Assembly (NCBI RefSeq): GCF_014648415.1
Contig: NZ_BMRB01000004.1
Location: 124,001-188,000, forward strand
DNA length: 64,000 nt
Direction: 5' to 3'
Source: Actinokineospora fastidiosa
Lineage (GTDB): Bacteria > Actinomycetota > Actinomycetes > Mycobacteriales > Pseudonocardiaceae
Shown in pieces: positions 44,839 to 54,034 of the stretch; the first letter of the stretch is position 1; each line of letters opens with the position of its first letter. Below the pieces are notes generated by a model. That model saw only the letters and a list, made by a program, of their open reading frames with translations, ran no database searches and had not been told where the DNA came from. The position numbers and the translations under genes are program-made.

Positions 44839-45870
44839 CTACCTCGACGCGGGGCCGCGGGCCGGGGTTCCGGGCAGGGCGGTGGTCCACTCGATGACCG
44901 CTCGGTGGTACTCCGGGGCGTGCGGGGAGAAGTTGAGGGAGTGGCCGTAGCCGGGGACGACGTGGGTGTGCAGCCCGGCCTCCGGGGCGTAGAACGGGCC
45001 CTCCGAGGCGCGCAGGGCCTCGGCCGACGAGCAGTCGGCGCCGAGTGGGGGGCCGCAGAAGTTCGCGTCGCCCGCGCCCATGACCACCATGACCGGCACC
45101 TTGATCTGCCGTGACAGGGGGATCAGCGTGCTGATCAGCACCGTGTCCACCGTCTCCGTCGGGGTGACGACGTCCTTGGTGGCCTCATCGAAGGCGAGCG
45201 CGGCCGGGTCCGGGGCGCCGGGGGTGTGGAACGACCGGTAGCGGGAGCCGGGCGTGGTCGTCAGGTAGCCGAGGTCCAGGCCGTAATCCCGCAGGCGCGC
45301 GTCGAGGACGGCGGGGACGAGGGTGGTGAACACCGGCACGGCGCCCGGGAGGTTGATCCGGTGGGTGAGCCCGGTGATCACCACGCCGTCCACGTCGCGG
45401 TGGCGGGCCGCCTCGATCGTGGCCACCGCGGAGCCGACCGAGTGGCCGACGACGACCACCCTGGCGAAGCGCGGCCGCAGCGTCTGGATCACCCGGTGCA
45501 CGGCGTCGGCCTGGCTGCGCGCGTCGAGGAACAGGCTCGCGGGCCGCGAGCTGCGGCCGCTGCCGAGCCGGTCGACGGCGATTGTCGCGATCCCGGCCCG
45601 GTTCATCGCCAGCCGGTACGACAGCGTCTCCGGCGCGTGGCCGATGTCCCAGTACGCGCTGGTGTAGGTGCCTCCGGGGATCAGCACCTGGACCGTCGAC
45701 GCGCCCTGCGGCACGCACAGCCTCCCGTGCATCGACTGCGCAGTGAGTCCTGCCCGCACCGGTACGGTCACGTCCTCGCAGGTGATCTGCGCCGCGCCCG
45801 CCGTTCCGGGCGTCATGCAGACCGCGGCGGCGAGCAGGGCCACGACGCCCAGACGGCGGTATCGCACCAC
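44839..45870 (-). CDS. Secreted alpha/beta hydrolase
   Basis: The 343-residue protein has a signal peptide (residues 1-27, ending TAGAA) and an alpha/beta hydrolase fold with nucleophile elbow GHSVGSAVA (Ser) and a late GYGHSLNF (His). It begins 11 bases after the P450 stop, so the two are one operon. Two consecutive GTG codons (45870, 45867) could start it; GGAGG is best placed for the second. The substrate is unknown. Confidence 0.83.
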   Translation of the reverse strand: MVRYRRLGVVALLAAAVCMTPGTAGAAQITCEDVTVPVRAGLTAQSMHGRLCVPQGASTVQVLIPGGTYTSAYWDIGHAPETLSYRLAMNRAGIATIAVDRLGSGRSSRPASLFLDARSQADAVHRVIQTLRPRFARVVVVGHSVGSAVATIEAARHRDVDGVVITGLTHRINLPGAVPVFTTLVPAVLDARLRDYGLDLGYLTTTPGSRYRSFHTPGAPDPAALAFDEATKDVVTPTETVDTVLISTLIPLSRQIKVPVMVVMGAGDANFCGPPLGADCSSAEALRASEGPFYAPEAGLHTHVVPGYGHSLNFSPHAPEYHRAVIEWTTALPGTPARGPASR

Positions 45871-45880
45871 AACCTCCAGA

Positions 45881-47203
45881 TCAGTGCCGCGGGATCGCGG
45901 TCATCAGCAGGCCGCTCGGGTAGGCGGCGGACGTGAACGTGACGCGGACCGGCTTGCCGGGCACGGGAACCAGCCGCCACCGCGCGGCGACCGTGGCCAC
46001 CGCGATCGCGATCTCGGTCTGCGCGAACAGGTTCCCGACGCACTGCCGCCCGCCCGCGCCGAACGGCACGAACGCGCCCTTGGGGACGCGCGACGCCCGC
46101 TCGGGCGACCAGCGGTCGGGGTCGAAGCGGTGCGGCTCGGCGAACGAGGCCGGGTCGTGGTGCAGGGCGTGCGGGCTGAAGATCACCTCGGTGCCCTCGG
46201 CGAACGGCACGCCGCCCAACTGCACCGGCGCGAGGGTGCGCCGCATCAGGAACCAGACCGGGTACATCCGCAGCACCTCGTTGACGACCCGGTTGAGGTA
46301 CACCAGCTTCTCGACGTCGGCGAAGGTCGGCGGCCGCCCGCTCAGCACCTCGTCGACCTCGGCGTGGACGCGGCGCTCGACATCGGGGTGCCGGGCGAGT
46401 TCGTGGAAGGTCCAGGCCAATGCCAGCGCCGTCGTCTCGATGCCGCCGACGAGCAGCGTCATGACCTCGTCGTGGACCTGCTGGTCGGACATGCCCGCGC
46501 CGGTCTCGTCGTCCTGGGCCAGCAGCAGCATCGACAGCAGGTCGCCGTGGTCGGCGCCGTCCTCCCGCCAGCTGCGCACGACGTCGAGCACGATCGCGCG
46601 CATGCGGGCGATGGCGGCGTCGAACTCGCGGTTGGCGCGCAGGGGCAGCCGCTCGACGAACGACGGCGACAACGCGCGGACCATGCCCTGCTTGAGGACC
46701 AGGAAGATGGACCGGCGGATCTCCTCGATCGCGCGCTTGCCCATCTCGGTGGAGAACAGCGCCTCGCCCACGATCGTGACCGCCAGGGACTGGGCGTCGG
46801 CCTCGACGGCGCGCACCTGGCCGGGCCGCCAGGAGGCGGTGAGGTCGGCAGCGGCGCGCGCCATCGTCTCGGCGTAGCGGGCGATGCGGTCGCGGTGGAA
46901 AGCGGGTTGCACCATCCGCCGCTGACGGCGGTGGTCAGCGCCGTTCGAGGTGGCCAGGCCGTTGCCGAAGAACGGCCGGAACTTGTCGAACAATGCTCCC
47001 TTTCGGAATAGCGCACCCTTGGTGACCAGCAGTTCGTGGACAAGGCGAGGATTCGTCAGGAAATACGTCGGCATGGTCCCCAGATCGATGCGCACGATGT
47101 CGCCGTACTCCCGCAGCGACGCGGTGAACCGGTGGCGTTCGCGCAGCATGGGCAGGGTGTGGCCGAGCAAGGGGAGTCGACCCGGGGCCACCGGGACCGC
47201 CAT
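45881..47203 (-). CDS. Cytochrome P450
   Basis: The 440-residue P450 has the I-helix GGIETTAL, K-helix VVNEVLRMYP (ExxR), and heme loop FGAGGRQCVG with Cys388. It has no transmembrane anchor and starts directly with the proline-rich VPVAPGRLPLLGHT segment. Redox partners are not adjacent. It shares an operon with a secreted hydrolase; no substrate can be named. It is divergent from the methyltransferase. Confidence 0.92.
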   Translation of the reverse strand: MAVPVAPGRLPLLGHTLPMLRERHRFTASLREYGDIVRIDLGTMPTYFLTNPRLVHELLVTKGALFRKGALFDKFRPFFGNGLATSNGADHRRQRRMVQPAFHRDRIARYAETMARAAADLTASWRPGQVRAVEADAQSLAVTIVGEALFSTEMGKRAIEEIRRSIFLVLKQGMVRALSPSFVERLPLRANREFDAAIARMRAIVLDVVRSWREDGADHGDLLSMLLLAQDDETGAGMSDQQVHDEVMTLLVGGIETTALALAWTFHELARHPDVERRVHAEVDEVLSGRPPTFADVEKLVYLNRVVNEVLRMYPVWFLMRRTLAPVQLGGVPFAEGTEVIFSPHALHHDPASFAEPHRFDPDRWSPERASRVPKGAFVPFGAGGRQCVGNLFAQTEIAIAVATVAARWRLVPVPGKPVRVTFTSAAYPSGLLMTAIPRH

Positions 47204-47228
47204 GTCCGCTCCTCGCCGAGTTGGGGAT

Positions 47229-47253
47229 GGATCGTGGGGAAGGATCGTGGGGA
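47229..47253 (+). repeat. 13-bp direct repeats GGATCGTGGGGA upstream of the P450
   Basis: GGATCGTGGGGA occurs at 47229 and 47242, followed by GGATCACAG at 47255. This tandem lies 26 bases upstream of the P450 start in the divergent promoter region and may be a regulator site. Confidence 0.5.
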
Positions 47254-47385
47254 TGGATCACAGTAAAGCCGTTCGGGTGGCGCCGACAGTGCCCGATCGG
47301 GCGATCGCGAGCCACCCCGATGGCCCAATGGAGCGCCCTTCCCGGATGGATAGGATGTTGCCTTTCTAGCAAAGGGGTGTTCGCA

Positions 47386-48201
47386 GTGGCGCAAGGGGAA
47401 TGGATTCCGCCGAGTGTCGACGTCTCGGTCCCGAGCATGGCGCGCACCTACGACTTCCTGCTCGGCGGCGCCCACAACTTCGCGGTGGACCGGGAACTGG
47501 CCGCCCACGTCGAGCGGGTCATGCCCGACGCGCGGTCGGCTGCCCGGGTGAGCCGGGCGTTCCTCGGCCGGACCGTGCAGTACATGGTGGGGCAGGGGAT
47601 CCGCCAGTTCCTCGACATCGGCTCGGGCATCCCGACCGTGGCCAACGTGCACGAGGTCGCGCAGGCGGCGGACCCGGAGTGCCGGGTGGTGTACGTGGAC
47701 AAGGACCCGATCGCGGTGGCCCACAGCGAGTTGATGCTGGTGGACAACGACCGCGCGGCCATCGTGCACGCCGACATGCGCGACCCGGACTCGATCCTGG
47801 ACCACCCGCAGACCCGGCGGCTGCTCGACTTCGACCAGCCCGTCGGCCTGCTCGTGCTGATGATGCTGCATTGGCTGCCCGACGAGGCCGACCCGTGGGC
47901 GCTGATGGCGCGCTACCGCGACCCGCTGGCCCCCGGCAGCCACCTCGCGATCACCCACGTCACCGCGGACAACCAGGACGAGCGGCTGACCGAGGTGACG
48001 GACCTGATCAAGGAGAGCCGCAGCGCCGACCAGCTCACCGAGCGCCCGCACGATCAGGTGGTGGCGCTGTTCGGCGACTTCGAGCTCGTCGAGCCCGGCC
48101 TGGTCGGGTGCGCGGCGTGGCGGCCCGCCGGTCGGGGCGACATCGCCGACGCCGCCGAGATGAACATGGTGATCTACGGCGGGGTCGCCAGGAAACCCTG
48201 A
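47386..48201 (+). CDS. SAM-dependent methyltransferase, DUF574 family
   Basis: The 271-residue protein belongs to the actinomycete DUF574 methyltransferase family: PSMARTYDFLLGGAHNFAVD, then LDIGSGIPT (SAM-binding loop) and VVYVDKDP. Members are numerous in Actinobacteria and of unknown target. GTG 47386 follows AAAGGGG. Confidence 0.88.
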   Translation: MAQGEWIPPSVDVSVPSMARTYDFLLGGAHNFAVDRELAAHVERVMPDARSAARVSRAFLGRTVQYMVGQGIRQFLDIGSGIPTVANVHEVAQAADPECRVVYVDKDPIAVAHSELMLVDNDRAAIVHADMRDPDSILDHPQTRRLLDFDQPVGLLVLMMLHWLPDEADPWALMARYRDPLAPGSHLAITHVTADNQDERLTEVTDLIKESRSADQLTERPHDQVVALFGDFELVEPGLVGCAAWRPAGRGDIADAAEMNMVIYGGVARKP

Positions 48202-48220
48202 TGCCGAGGCAGGACTGAGG

Positions 48221-50317
48221 ATGTCGCAGCCCGGATCCAGGCCGGACCCGCGCCCGGACGGCGGACGCGCGCGGGAACTCCTCGCGCGCAAGTGGGCGTA
48301 CCTGCTGAGCGGCGTCGCCGTGATCCCGCTCGCGGTCGAGGAGCTGGAACACGAGCTGCGCGAGCAGATCGACGCCCTGTGCGCGGCCGCGGCCTGCGAC
48401 CCGGTCGACACGGCGGCGGCCGAGCGCGTCGGCGACCACGTCGTCGGGCTCGGCTACGTCGGCGAGGACGGGCTGCGGCGGACCGTCGAGGTGCTCGGCA
48501 AGGGACTGCCCGCGCTGCCCGGGTTCCAGCGCGCGGAGCAGGCCGCGCTCGTGATCGGCGCGCTGGCCGCCGGATTCCTCGTCGCGAACCGGCGGGTGGT
48601 GTTCGAGCAGCAGGAGCGGATGCAGTTGTCGCTGCTCAAGGCCGTGCGCGACGCCAAGTGGCACCTCAAGGAGAGCGAGGCGCGCTTCGACTCGGTGGTC
48701 ACCTCGTCGGCCAGCGGCATCATGATCGTCGGCCTGGACGGGCGGCTGGTGCGGACCAACGCCGCGGTCGCCGAGATCCTCGGCCGCACCCCGGCCGAGC
48801 TGACCGGCGCGACCCTGTTCGACCTCGTCCACCCCGACACCGTCGGGATGCTCCGCGAGGCGATGCGGGCCGTGGCCGAGGGCGGCCAGGACCGCGTGCG
48901 CCAGTCACAGCGGCTGCTGCGCAAGGACGGCGACGTCGCGCGGATCTCGCTGACCGCGTCGCTGCTGCGCGACCCGGACGGGGCGCCGAGCCACTTCGTC
49001 GCCGTCGTCGAGGACGGCACCGAGCTGATGCTGCTGCAGAGCGAGCTGCACCGGCAGGCGCTGCACGACGTGCTCACCGGCCTGCCCAACCGCCAGTTCT
49101 TCGGCACCCACCTGGAGAGCGCGGTGCGGCGGGCCGACCCGGTCCACGGCGTGACGCTGCTGCACCTCGACCTCGACGGGTTCGGCATGGTCTGCGACAG
49201 CCTGGGCTGGCTCGCGGGGGAGCGGCTGCTGGTGCACGTGGCCCAGCAGCTGAAATCCGTGCTGGCGCGGGAGAAGGCGATGGTCGCCCGGTTCGACGGC
49301 GACGAGTTCGGCATCCTCGTGGAGAACACCGCGACCACGCCGAACACCGCCGCGCTCGCGGCCGCGATCAACCGGGCGCTGGCTGAACCGGTGTACGTCG
49401 ACGGGCACGGCCTGGCGGTGTCGGCGTCGATGGGCGTGGTGCGCGGCGTGTCGCGGAACCAGGAGCCCGCCGAGCTGCTGCGGGCGGCCGACCAGGCGCT
49501 GCGGCGGGCCAGACGGGGACGCCGCGGGCAGTGGGAGCTGTTCGACCCGGGCCGGGACACCGCGGACCGCTCGGCCCTCGCGCGGGCAGTCGCCATGCCG
49601 GGCGCGTGGGAGCAGGGCGAGTTCACCGTCCGGTACCGGCCCGTGGTGCGGCTGGCCGACGGCGGCGTCGCGGGCGCGGAGGCGGTGCTGCGCTGGGACC
49701 GGCGGGACGGGCGGCTGCCGCACGAGCGGTGCGTGGCGCTGGCCGAGCGGACGGGCTTCATCCTGCCGCTCGGCGAGTGGCTGCTCACCATCGCCGCCGG
49801 TCAGGTCCGCTGGTGGCAGCGAGACGCCTCGGCGGTGCCGCTGTCGGTCGCCCTCACCGCGCACCAGGCGACCGACGCCGACCTGGTGTCCCGCGTCGTC
49901 CGGGTCCTGGACGCGACCGGGTTGCCCGCGAACCGGTTGGCGGTCGCCGTGCCCTCCGCCGCGGTGACCGCGCCCGACGTCGCCGACAACCTCGGCGTGC
50001 TGGCCGAGATGGGCGTGCGGACGGCCCTGCGCGATCTCGCCCTCGGCCCCGACGACGTGGCCGCCGTGCGCGACCTCGGCATCCACTCGGTGCGCGTGGC
50101 CGCGCGGCTGGTGGAGCTGCAGAGCAGGGCGGACGCCGCGTACGTCGGCGCCCTGCTCCCCGCACTGGTCGAGACCGGCGCCGTCATCGGTGTCGACGGC
50201 GTCGTCACCGAGGAGCAGGCGGCCTGGTGGCGGGAGGCGGGCGCGGAGCTGGGCACCGGGCCGCTGTTCGGGCCCGACCACTCCGCCGCGGGCTTCCACG
50301 CCCGCCTGCGCCGATAG
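48221..50317 (+). CDS. PAS-GGDEF-EAL protein, EAL domain probably inactive
   Basis: The 698-residue protein has an N-terminal helical domain common in actinomycete diguanylate proteins (~1-125), a coiled coil, a PAS domain (~150-270), a GGDEF domain with RFDGDEF near residue 357, and an EAL domain (~455-690). The EAL signature reads EAV, the metal-ligand Asn block reads VALTAHQ, and the DDFGTG loop reads RDLALG, so phosphodiesterase activity is unlikely. DGDEF may still act as a cyclase or bind c-di-GMP. There are no membrane helices. Confidence 0.88.
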   Translation: MSQPGSRPDPRPDGGRARELLARKWAYLLSGVAVIPLAVEELEHELREQIDALCAAAACDPVDTAAAERVGDHVVGLGYVGEDGLRRTVEVLGKGLPALPGFQRAEQAALVIGALAAGFLVANRRVVFEQQERMQLSLLKAVRDAKWHLKESEARFDSVVTSSASGIMIVGLDGRLVRTNAAVAEILGRTPAELTGATLFDLVHPDTVGMLREAMRAVAEGGQDRVRQSQRLLRKDGDVARISLTASLLRDPDGAPSHFVAVVEDGTELMLLQSELHRQALHDVLTGLPNRQFFGTHLESAVRRADPVHGVTLLHLDLDGFGMVCDSLGWLAGERLLVHVAQQLKSVLAREKAMVARFDGDEFGILVENTATTPNTAALAAAINRALAEPVYVDGHGLAVSASMGVVRGVSRNQEPAELLRAADQALRRARRGRRGQWELFDPGRDTADRSALARAVAMPGAWEQGEFTVRYRPVVRLADGGVAGAEAVLRWDRRDGRLPHERCVALAERTGFILPLGEWLLTIAAGQVRWWQRDASAVPLSVALTAHQATDADLVSRVVRVLDATGLPANRLAVAVPSAAVTAPDVADNLGVLAEMGVRTALRDLALGPDDVAAVRDLGIHSVRVAARLVELQSRADAAYVGALLPALVETGAVIGVDGVVTEEQAAWWREAGAELGTGPLFGPDHSAAGFHARLRR

Positions 50318-50319
50318 CG

Positions 50320-50772
50320 TCAGCCCGCGGCCTTCTTGACCAGGGCGGTGATGCGCTCCTCCACCTCGGGGGTCACCCCGGTGAGCGCGAAGGCGGTCGC
50401 CCACATCGCGCCCTCGTCCAGCTCCGCGGTGTCGTTGAACCCGAGCGTGGCGTAGCGGGCCTTGAACTTGTCCGCGCTCTGGAAGAAGCAGACGACCTTG
50501 CCGTCCAGCGCGTAGGCGGGCATCCCGTACCAGAGCTTGGGCGCGAGCGCCGGGGCGTTGGTTTTGACGATGGCGTGCACGCGCTCGGCCATGACCCGGT
50601 CGGACTCGGGCATCTCGGCGATCTTGGCGAGCACGTCGCGCTCGGCCTCGGCGGCCTTGTCCGCGCGCGATCCTCGGCGCGACTGCTTCTTCAGCTCCTG
50701 GGCGTGCTCCTTCATCGCGGCGCGCTCCTCGGCCGTGAACCCGTCGTACGCCTTGGTCGCCTTGGTGCCCAT
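50320..50772 (-). CDS. DUF1801-domain protein
   Basis: The 150-residue protein has a DUF1801/YdhG fold (LWYGMPAYALDGKVVCFFQS) with a Lys/Glu-rich N-terminal stretch. Function in actinomycetes is unknown; relatives bind iron in bacilli. ATG 50772 follows GAAGGGA. Its end lies two bases from the convergent PAS-GGDEF-EAL gene. Confidence 0.82.
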   Translation of the reverse strand: MGTKATKAYDGFTAEERAAMKEHAQELKKQSRRGSRADKAAEAERDVLAKIAEMPESDRVMAERVHAIVKTNAPALAPKLWYGMPAYALDGKVVCFFQSADKFKARYATLGFNDTAELDEGAMWATAFALTGVTPEVEERITALVKKAAG

Positions 50773-51117
50773 CGTCGATCCCTTCCCGGAGTGGTTCCTG
50801 CTGATGGGAACGCTAGGTGGTGGTCCAGCGGTCCGCTTCTCCATTCCTGACCGGTCCGCCACCGCAGGTCAGCGGCCTTTTCGGGTGAACTGTCGGGGAA
50901 CGCGTCCGCGCTCGGCTCTGGCTCATCAGCCCATGGGGTACTGTCGGTGACGACGCCATGTCACTTCGCGGGGACCTTCTTCGCGGGCGCCGCTCGCCCC
51001 GTCGGGTGCACCCCGAGCTGCCTGTTTCAACCCGTCTTCAGCCGGGAAAACCCCGGCCAACCGGCTTCTGCCTCCTGGCGGATCGGTGCTACCCGTCAGA
51101 TCGACCTCCGGAGGCCC
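50773..51117. other. Intergenic promoter region of the desaturase
   Basis: This 345-base stretch separates divergent genes. A small hairpin (GCCGGG 51041-51046 with CCCGGC 51052-51057) lies in the probable leader. The frame of the desaturase stays open up to 50947, but the residues there (Cys/Pro-rich) do not fit the family. I see no other gene. Confidence 0.45.
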
Positions 51118-52155
51118 GTGTTGTCCCTCTCCTCTCCCGTTTCCCTGGGCAAAACCGGGGACTTCACGGAGCTGGTCGGCCTCGTCCGGCAGTCCGGGTT
51201 GCTGGACCGCCGCCACCGGTACTACGCGGTGCGGATCGTGCTGAACCTGGTCGTGTTCGCCGCGGGCTGGGTGGTGTTCGCCCTGGTGGGCGACTCGTGG
51301 TGGCAGCTGCTCACGGCAGTGTTCTTCGCGGTGATGTTCACCCAGCTGGCGTTCATCGGCCACGACGCCGGGCACAAGCAGATCTTCCGCTCCCGCCGCG
51401 CCAACGACGCGGTCGGCTACGCCCACGGGGCGCTCGTCGGGATCAGCTACGAGTGGTGGGTGAACAAGCACATCCGCCACCACGCCAACCCGAACCACGA
51501 GGAGGACGACCCCGACCTGGACATCCCGCTGCTGGCGTTCAGCCGCGCGCAGACGCACAGCAAGCGCGGGTTCCTGCGGTGGACGACGAAGTACCAGGCG
51601 TTCCTGTTCTTCCCGCTGCTGTTGCTGGAGGGCCTGAACCTGCACTGGGCGGGCGTGCGGGCGGTGATGACCGGCGAGGTCAAGTCCCGGGGCCGCGAGT
51701 CCGTGCTGCTGCTGGTGCACGTCGCGGTCTACCTGACGGCGGTGTTCGTGGTGCTGTCCCCGCCGATCGCGCTGGCGTTCATCGCGGTCCACCAGGGGCT
51801 CTGGGGCGTCTACATGGGGTGCTCGTTCGCGCCCAACCACAAGGGGATGCCCACCATCGCGCCGGGCACGAAGCTGGACTTCTTCCGCAAGCAGGTCATG
51901 ACCAGCCGCAACGTCAGCGGCGGCCGGTGGGTCGACTGGCTGCTGGGCGGGCTGAACTATCAGATCGAGCACCACCTGTTCCCGAACATGCCGCGGCCGA
52001 ACCTGCGGCGGGCACAGGTGCTCGTGAGCGAGTTCTGCACGCGCCACGGCGTCCATTACGCCCAATGTGGACTGATGACGTCCCTCGCGCACGTCCTGCG
52101 CCATCTGCACGAGGTCGGAGCGCCCTTGCGGGCTCGGAGCCGACCGGCGAACTAG
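51118..52155 (+). CDS. Membrane fatty acid desaturase (acyl-lipid, front-end type)
   Basis: The ~345-residue protein has the three His boxes of membrane desaturases, HDAGH, HIRHH and QIEHH, and four hydrophobic segments. The Gln in QIEHH is typical of front-end (delta-6-like) enzymes, but no cytochrome b5 domain is fused. It introduces double bonds into membrane acyl chains. The start is GTG 51118 or TTG 51121 after GGAGG. Confidence 0.88.
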   Translation: MLSLSSPVSLGKTGDFTELVGLVRQSGLLDRRHRYYAVRIVLNLVVFAAGWVVFALVGDSWWQLLTAVFFAVMFTQLAFIGHDAGHKQIFRSRRANDAVGYAHGALVGISYEWWVNKHIRHHANPNHEEDDPDLDIPLLAFSRAQTHSKRGFLRWTTKYQAFLFFPLLLLEGLNLHWAGVRAVMTGEVKSRGRESVLLLVHVAVYLTAVFVVLSPPIALAFIAVHQGLWGVYMGCSFAPNHKGMPTIAPGTKLDFFRKQVMTSRNVSGGRWVDWLLGGLNYQIEHHLFPNMPRPNLRRAQVLVSEFCTRHGVHYAQCGLMTSLAHVLRHLHEVGAPLRARSRPAN

Positions 52156-52168
52156 CCGCCGGGCAGCC

Positions 52169-52193
52169 GGAGCACCAGCGTCGCTGGTGCTCC
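52169..52193. terminator. Bidirectional hairpin terminator
   Basis: Arms GGAGCACCAGCG and CGCTGGTGCTCC (52169-52180, 52182-52193) form a hairpin between the convergent desaturase and helicase genes. Confidence 0.8.
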
Positions 52194-52200
52194 GCCCTGA

Positions 52201-53496
52201 TCAGCCTGCCCGACGGGCGCCGCCGCCCGACTTCGCCCGCCGCGGCGGGCCACCCCTGCGGGACGACCGGCGCCTGTCCTGCGCGGCGGCGACCGGCGCG
52301 GCGCCCGGGGCGGTGTAGGAGCGCTCGCCGGGGGCGAGTTCGGCCAGCAGCGGGTGGCCGGGGCCGAGCTTCGTCGTGGTCGGCTTGATCTTCGCCTTGC
52401 GGACCAGGTCGCGCACGTCGGACACCTGGTCGTCGGTCATCAGGGTGACGACCGTGCCGCCCGCGCCCGCCCTGGCCGTGCGGCCGGAGCGGTGCAGGTA
52501 CGCCTTGTGCTCGACCGGCGGGTCGGCGTGGACCACGCGCACCACGTCGTCGACGTGGATGCCGCGCGCGGCGATGTCGGTGGCCACCAGGATCTTGGCG
52601 GCGCCGGAGGCGAACGCGGTCAGGTTGCGCGTGCGCGCGCCCTGGGCCAGGTTGCCGTGCATCTCCACCGCGGGCACGCCCGCGGCGTTGAGGTGGCGGG
52701 TCAGCGCCCGCGCGCGGCTCTTGGTCCGGGTGAACACCAGCGTGCTGCCCGGCGCGGCGACGAGGTCGACCAGCACGGGGATCCGCTCGGCAGCCCGCAC
52801 GTGCAGGATGTGGTGGACCATTGTGGACACCGGCGACTGGGCGGAGTCCACGCTGTGGGTCACCGGGTCGGTGAGGAAGCGCCGCACGAGCACGTCCACG
52901 CCGGAGTCCAGCGTCGCCGAGAACAGCAGGCGCTGCCCGGTGCGCGGGGTCTCGTCGAGCAGCCTGCGGACCGCGGGCAGGAACCCGAGGTCGGCCATGT
53001 GGTCGGCCTCGTCGAGGACGGTGATCTCCACCGCGTCGAGTCGGGCGTCGCGGGTGTCGATGAGGTCGCGCAGCCGTCCCGGGCAGGCGACGAGCACGTC
53101 GACGCCCTGGCGCAGGGCCTTGACCTGCCCGCCGCGGTTGACGCCGCCGAAGACGGTGGCGGTGCGCAGCGACAGGGCGGCCGCCAGCGGGGCGGTGCTC
53201 GCCTCGATCTGGGTGGCCAGCTCCCTGGTCGGGGCCAGGATCAGCGCCCTGGGCCGCCGGGGCGTCCTCGGCGCCGCGCTCTCGGCGAGGCGGGCGAGCA
53301 CGGGCAGCACGAACGCGAACGTCTTGCCGGAGCCGGTCTGGCCCCGGCCGAGCACGTCACGCCCGGCGAGCGAGTGCGGCAGCGTCGCTTCCTGGATGGG
53401 GAACGGTGCGGTGATGCCCTGCTTGGCGAGCACCCTGGTCAGCTCGGCGGGCACGCCGAGCTCGTCGAAAGTCGTGTGGGGGCGGCGGACCGCCAT
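52201..53496 (-). CDS. DEAD-box RNA helicase
   Basis: The 431-residue protein has motif I GQTGSGKT, Ia APTRELATQ, motif II LDEADHM, motif III FSAT and motif VI HRSGRTAR. It ends in a basic tail (RRRSSRRGGPPRRAKSGGG) for RNA contact. It is a RhlE-like cold-shock/ribosome-assembly helicase by overall layout. ATG 53496 has GGAGA upstream. Confidence 0.92.
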   Translation of the reverse strand: MAVRRPHTTFDELGVPAELTRVLAKQGITAPFPIQEATLPHSLAGRDVLGRGQTGSGKTFAFVLPVLARLAESAAPRTPRRPRALILAPTRELATQIEASTAPLAAALSLRTATVFGGVNRGGQVKALRQGVDVLVACPGRLRDLIDTRDARLDAVEITVLDEADHMADLGFLPAVRRLLDETPRTGQRLLFSATLDSGVDVLVRRFLTDPVTHSVDSAQSPVSTMVHHILHVRAAERIPVLVDLVAAPGSTLVFTRTKSRARALTRHLNAAGVPAVEMHGNLAQGARTRNLTAFASGAAKILVATDIAARGIHVDDVVRVVHADPPVEHKAYLHRSGRTARAGAGGTVVTLMTDDQVSDVRDLVRKAKIKPTTTKLGPGHPLLAELAPGERSYTAPGAAPVAAAQDRRRSSRRGGPPRRAKSGGGARRAG

Positions 53497-53686
53497 GAAT
53501 TCTCCGAACGCTGAAGGATCGTCCTGCCCGGCGCGAACTCGACGGTCGCGGCGCATGGGGGTCGATGTGGAAACGTGGCCCGAGGCAGAACAGAGCGGGC
53601 CACGCCCCGAGCGTACCTCATGTCCGGGATTCCGCTGGGAGCGGAAGCGCTGCCCGCGCCGACGGGATCGGTGCCAGGATGTCCCC

Positions 53687-54034
53687 ATGGCGGACGTGGT
53701 CCAGTTTCCCCCCAACCGCACCCCCGCTCCGGACGGCGACCCGGAGCCCCTCTGGCGCGCCGCCCTGGGCCGCAACCTGCGGGCGATGCGGGAGCGCCAG
53801 GGCGGCCGCCTGGTCGACGTCGCCGAGCGGGCGGGCATCTCCCCGCAGTACCTGTCGGAGATCGAACGCGGCCGCAAGGAACCCTCCAGCGAGATGATCG
53901 CCGCGGTCACCGGCGCCCTCGGCGTGGAGCTGGCCGACCTGCTGATCGACATCTCCTGGGACGTCCGCCGCCACCGCGGCCCCGGCCCGATCCCCCGCCG
54001 CCGCCCGAGCGGCCCGGTGCTGATGGCGGCCTGA
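53687..54034 (+). CDS. PopR/ClgR-like XRE regulator
   Basis: The 115-residue protein has an XRE domain (LVDVAERAGISPQYLSEIER, GRKEPSSEMIAAVTGALG) close to the PopR/ClgR regulators of Clp genes. It ends in Leu-Met-Ala-Ala. In streptomycete PopR the two terminal alanines mark the protein for ClpP1P2 degradation. The clpP pair encoded nearby on the opposite strand is its obvious target. ATG 53687 is the start. Confidence 0.8.
   Translation: MADVVQFPPNRTPAPDGDPEPLWRAALGRNLRAMRERQGGRLVDVAERAGISPQYLSEIERGRKEPSSEMIAAVTGALGVELADLLIDISWDVRRHRGPGPIPRRRPSGPVLMAA

Noticed and set aside
50947-51117. Longer N-terminus for the desaturase
   Set aside because: The added Cys/Pro-rich residues do not resemble desaturases, and GGAGG is placed for the 51118/51121 start.
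52354-53514. Plus-strand frame opposite the DEAD-box helicase
   Set aside because: All helicase motifs lie on the minus strand; the opposite frame is composition-driven.
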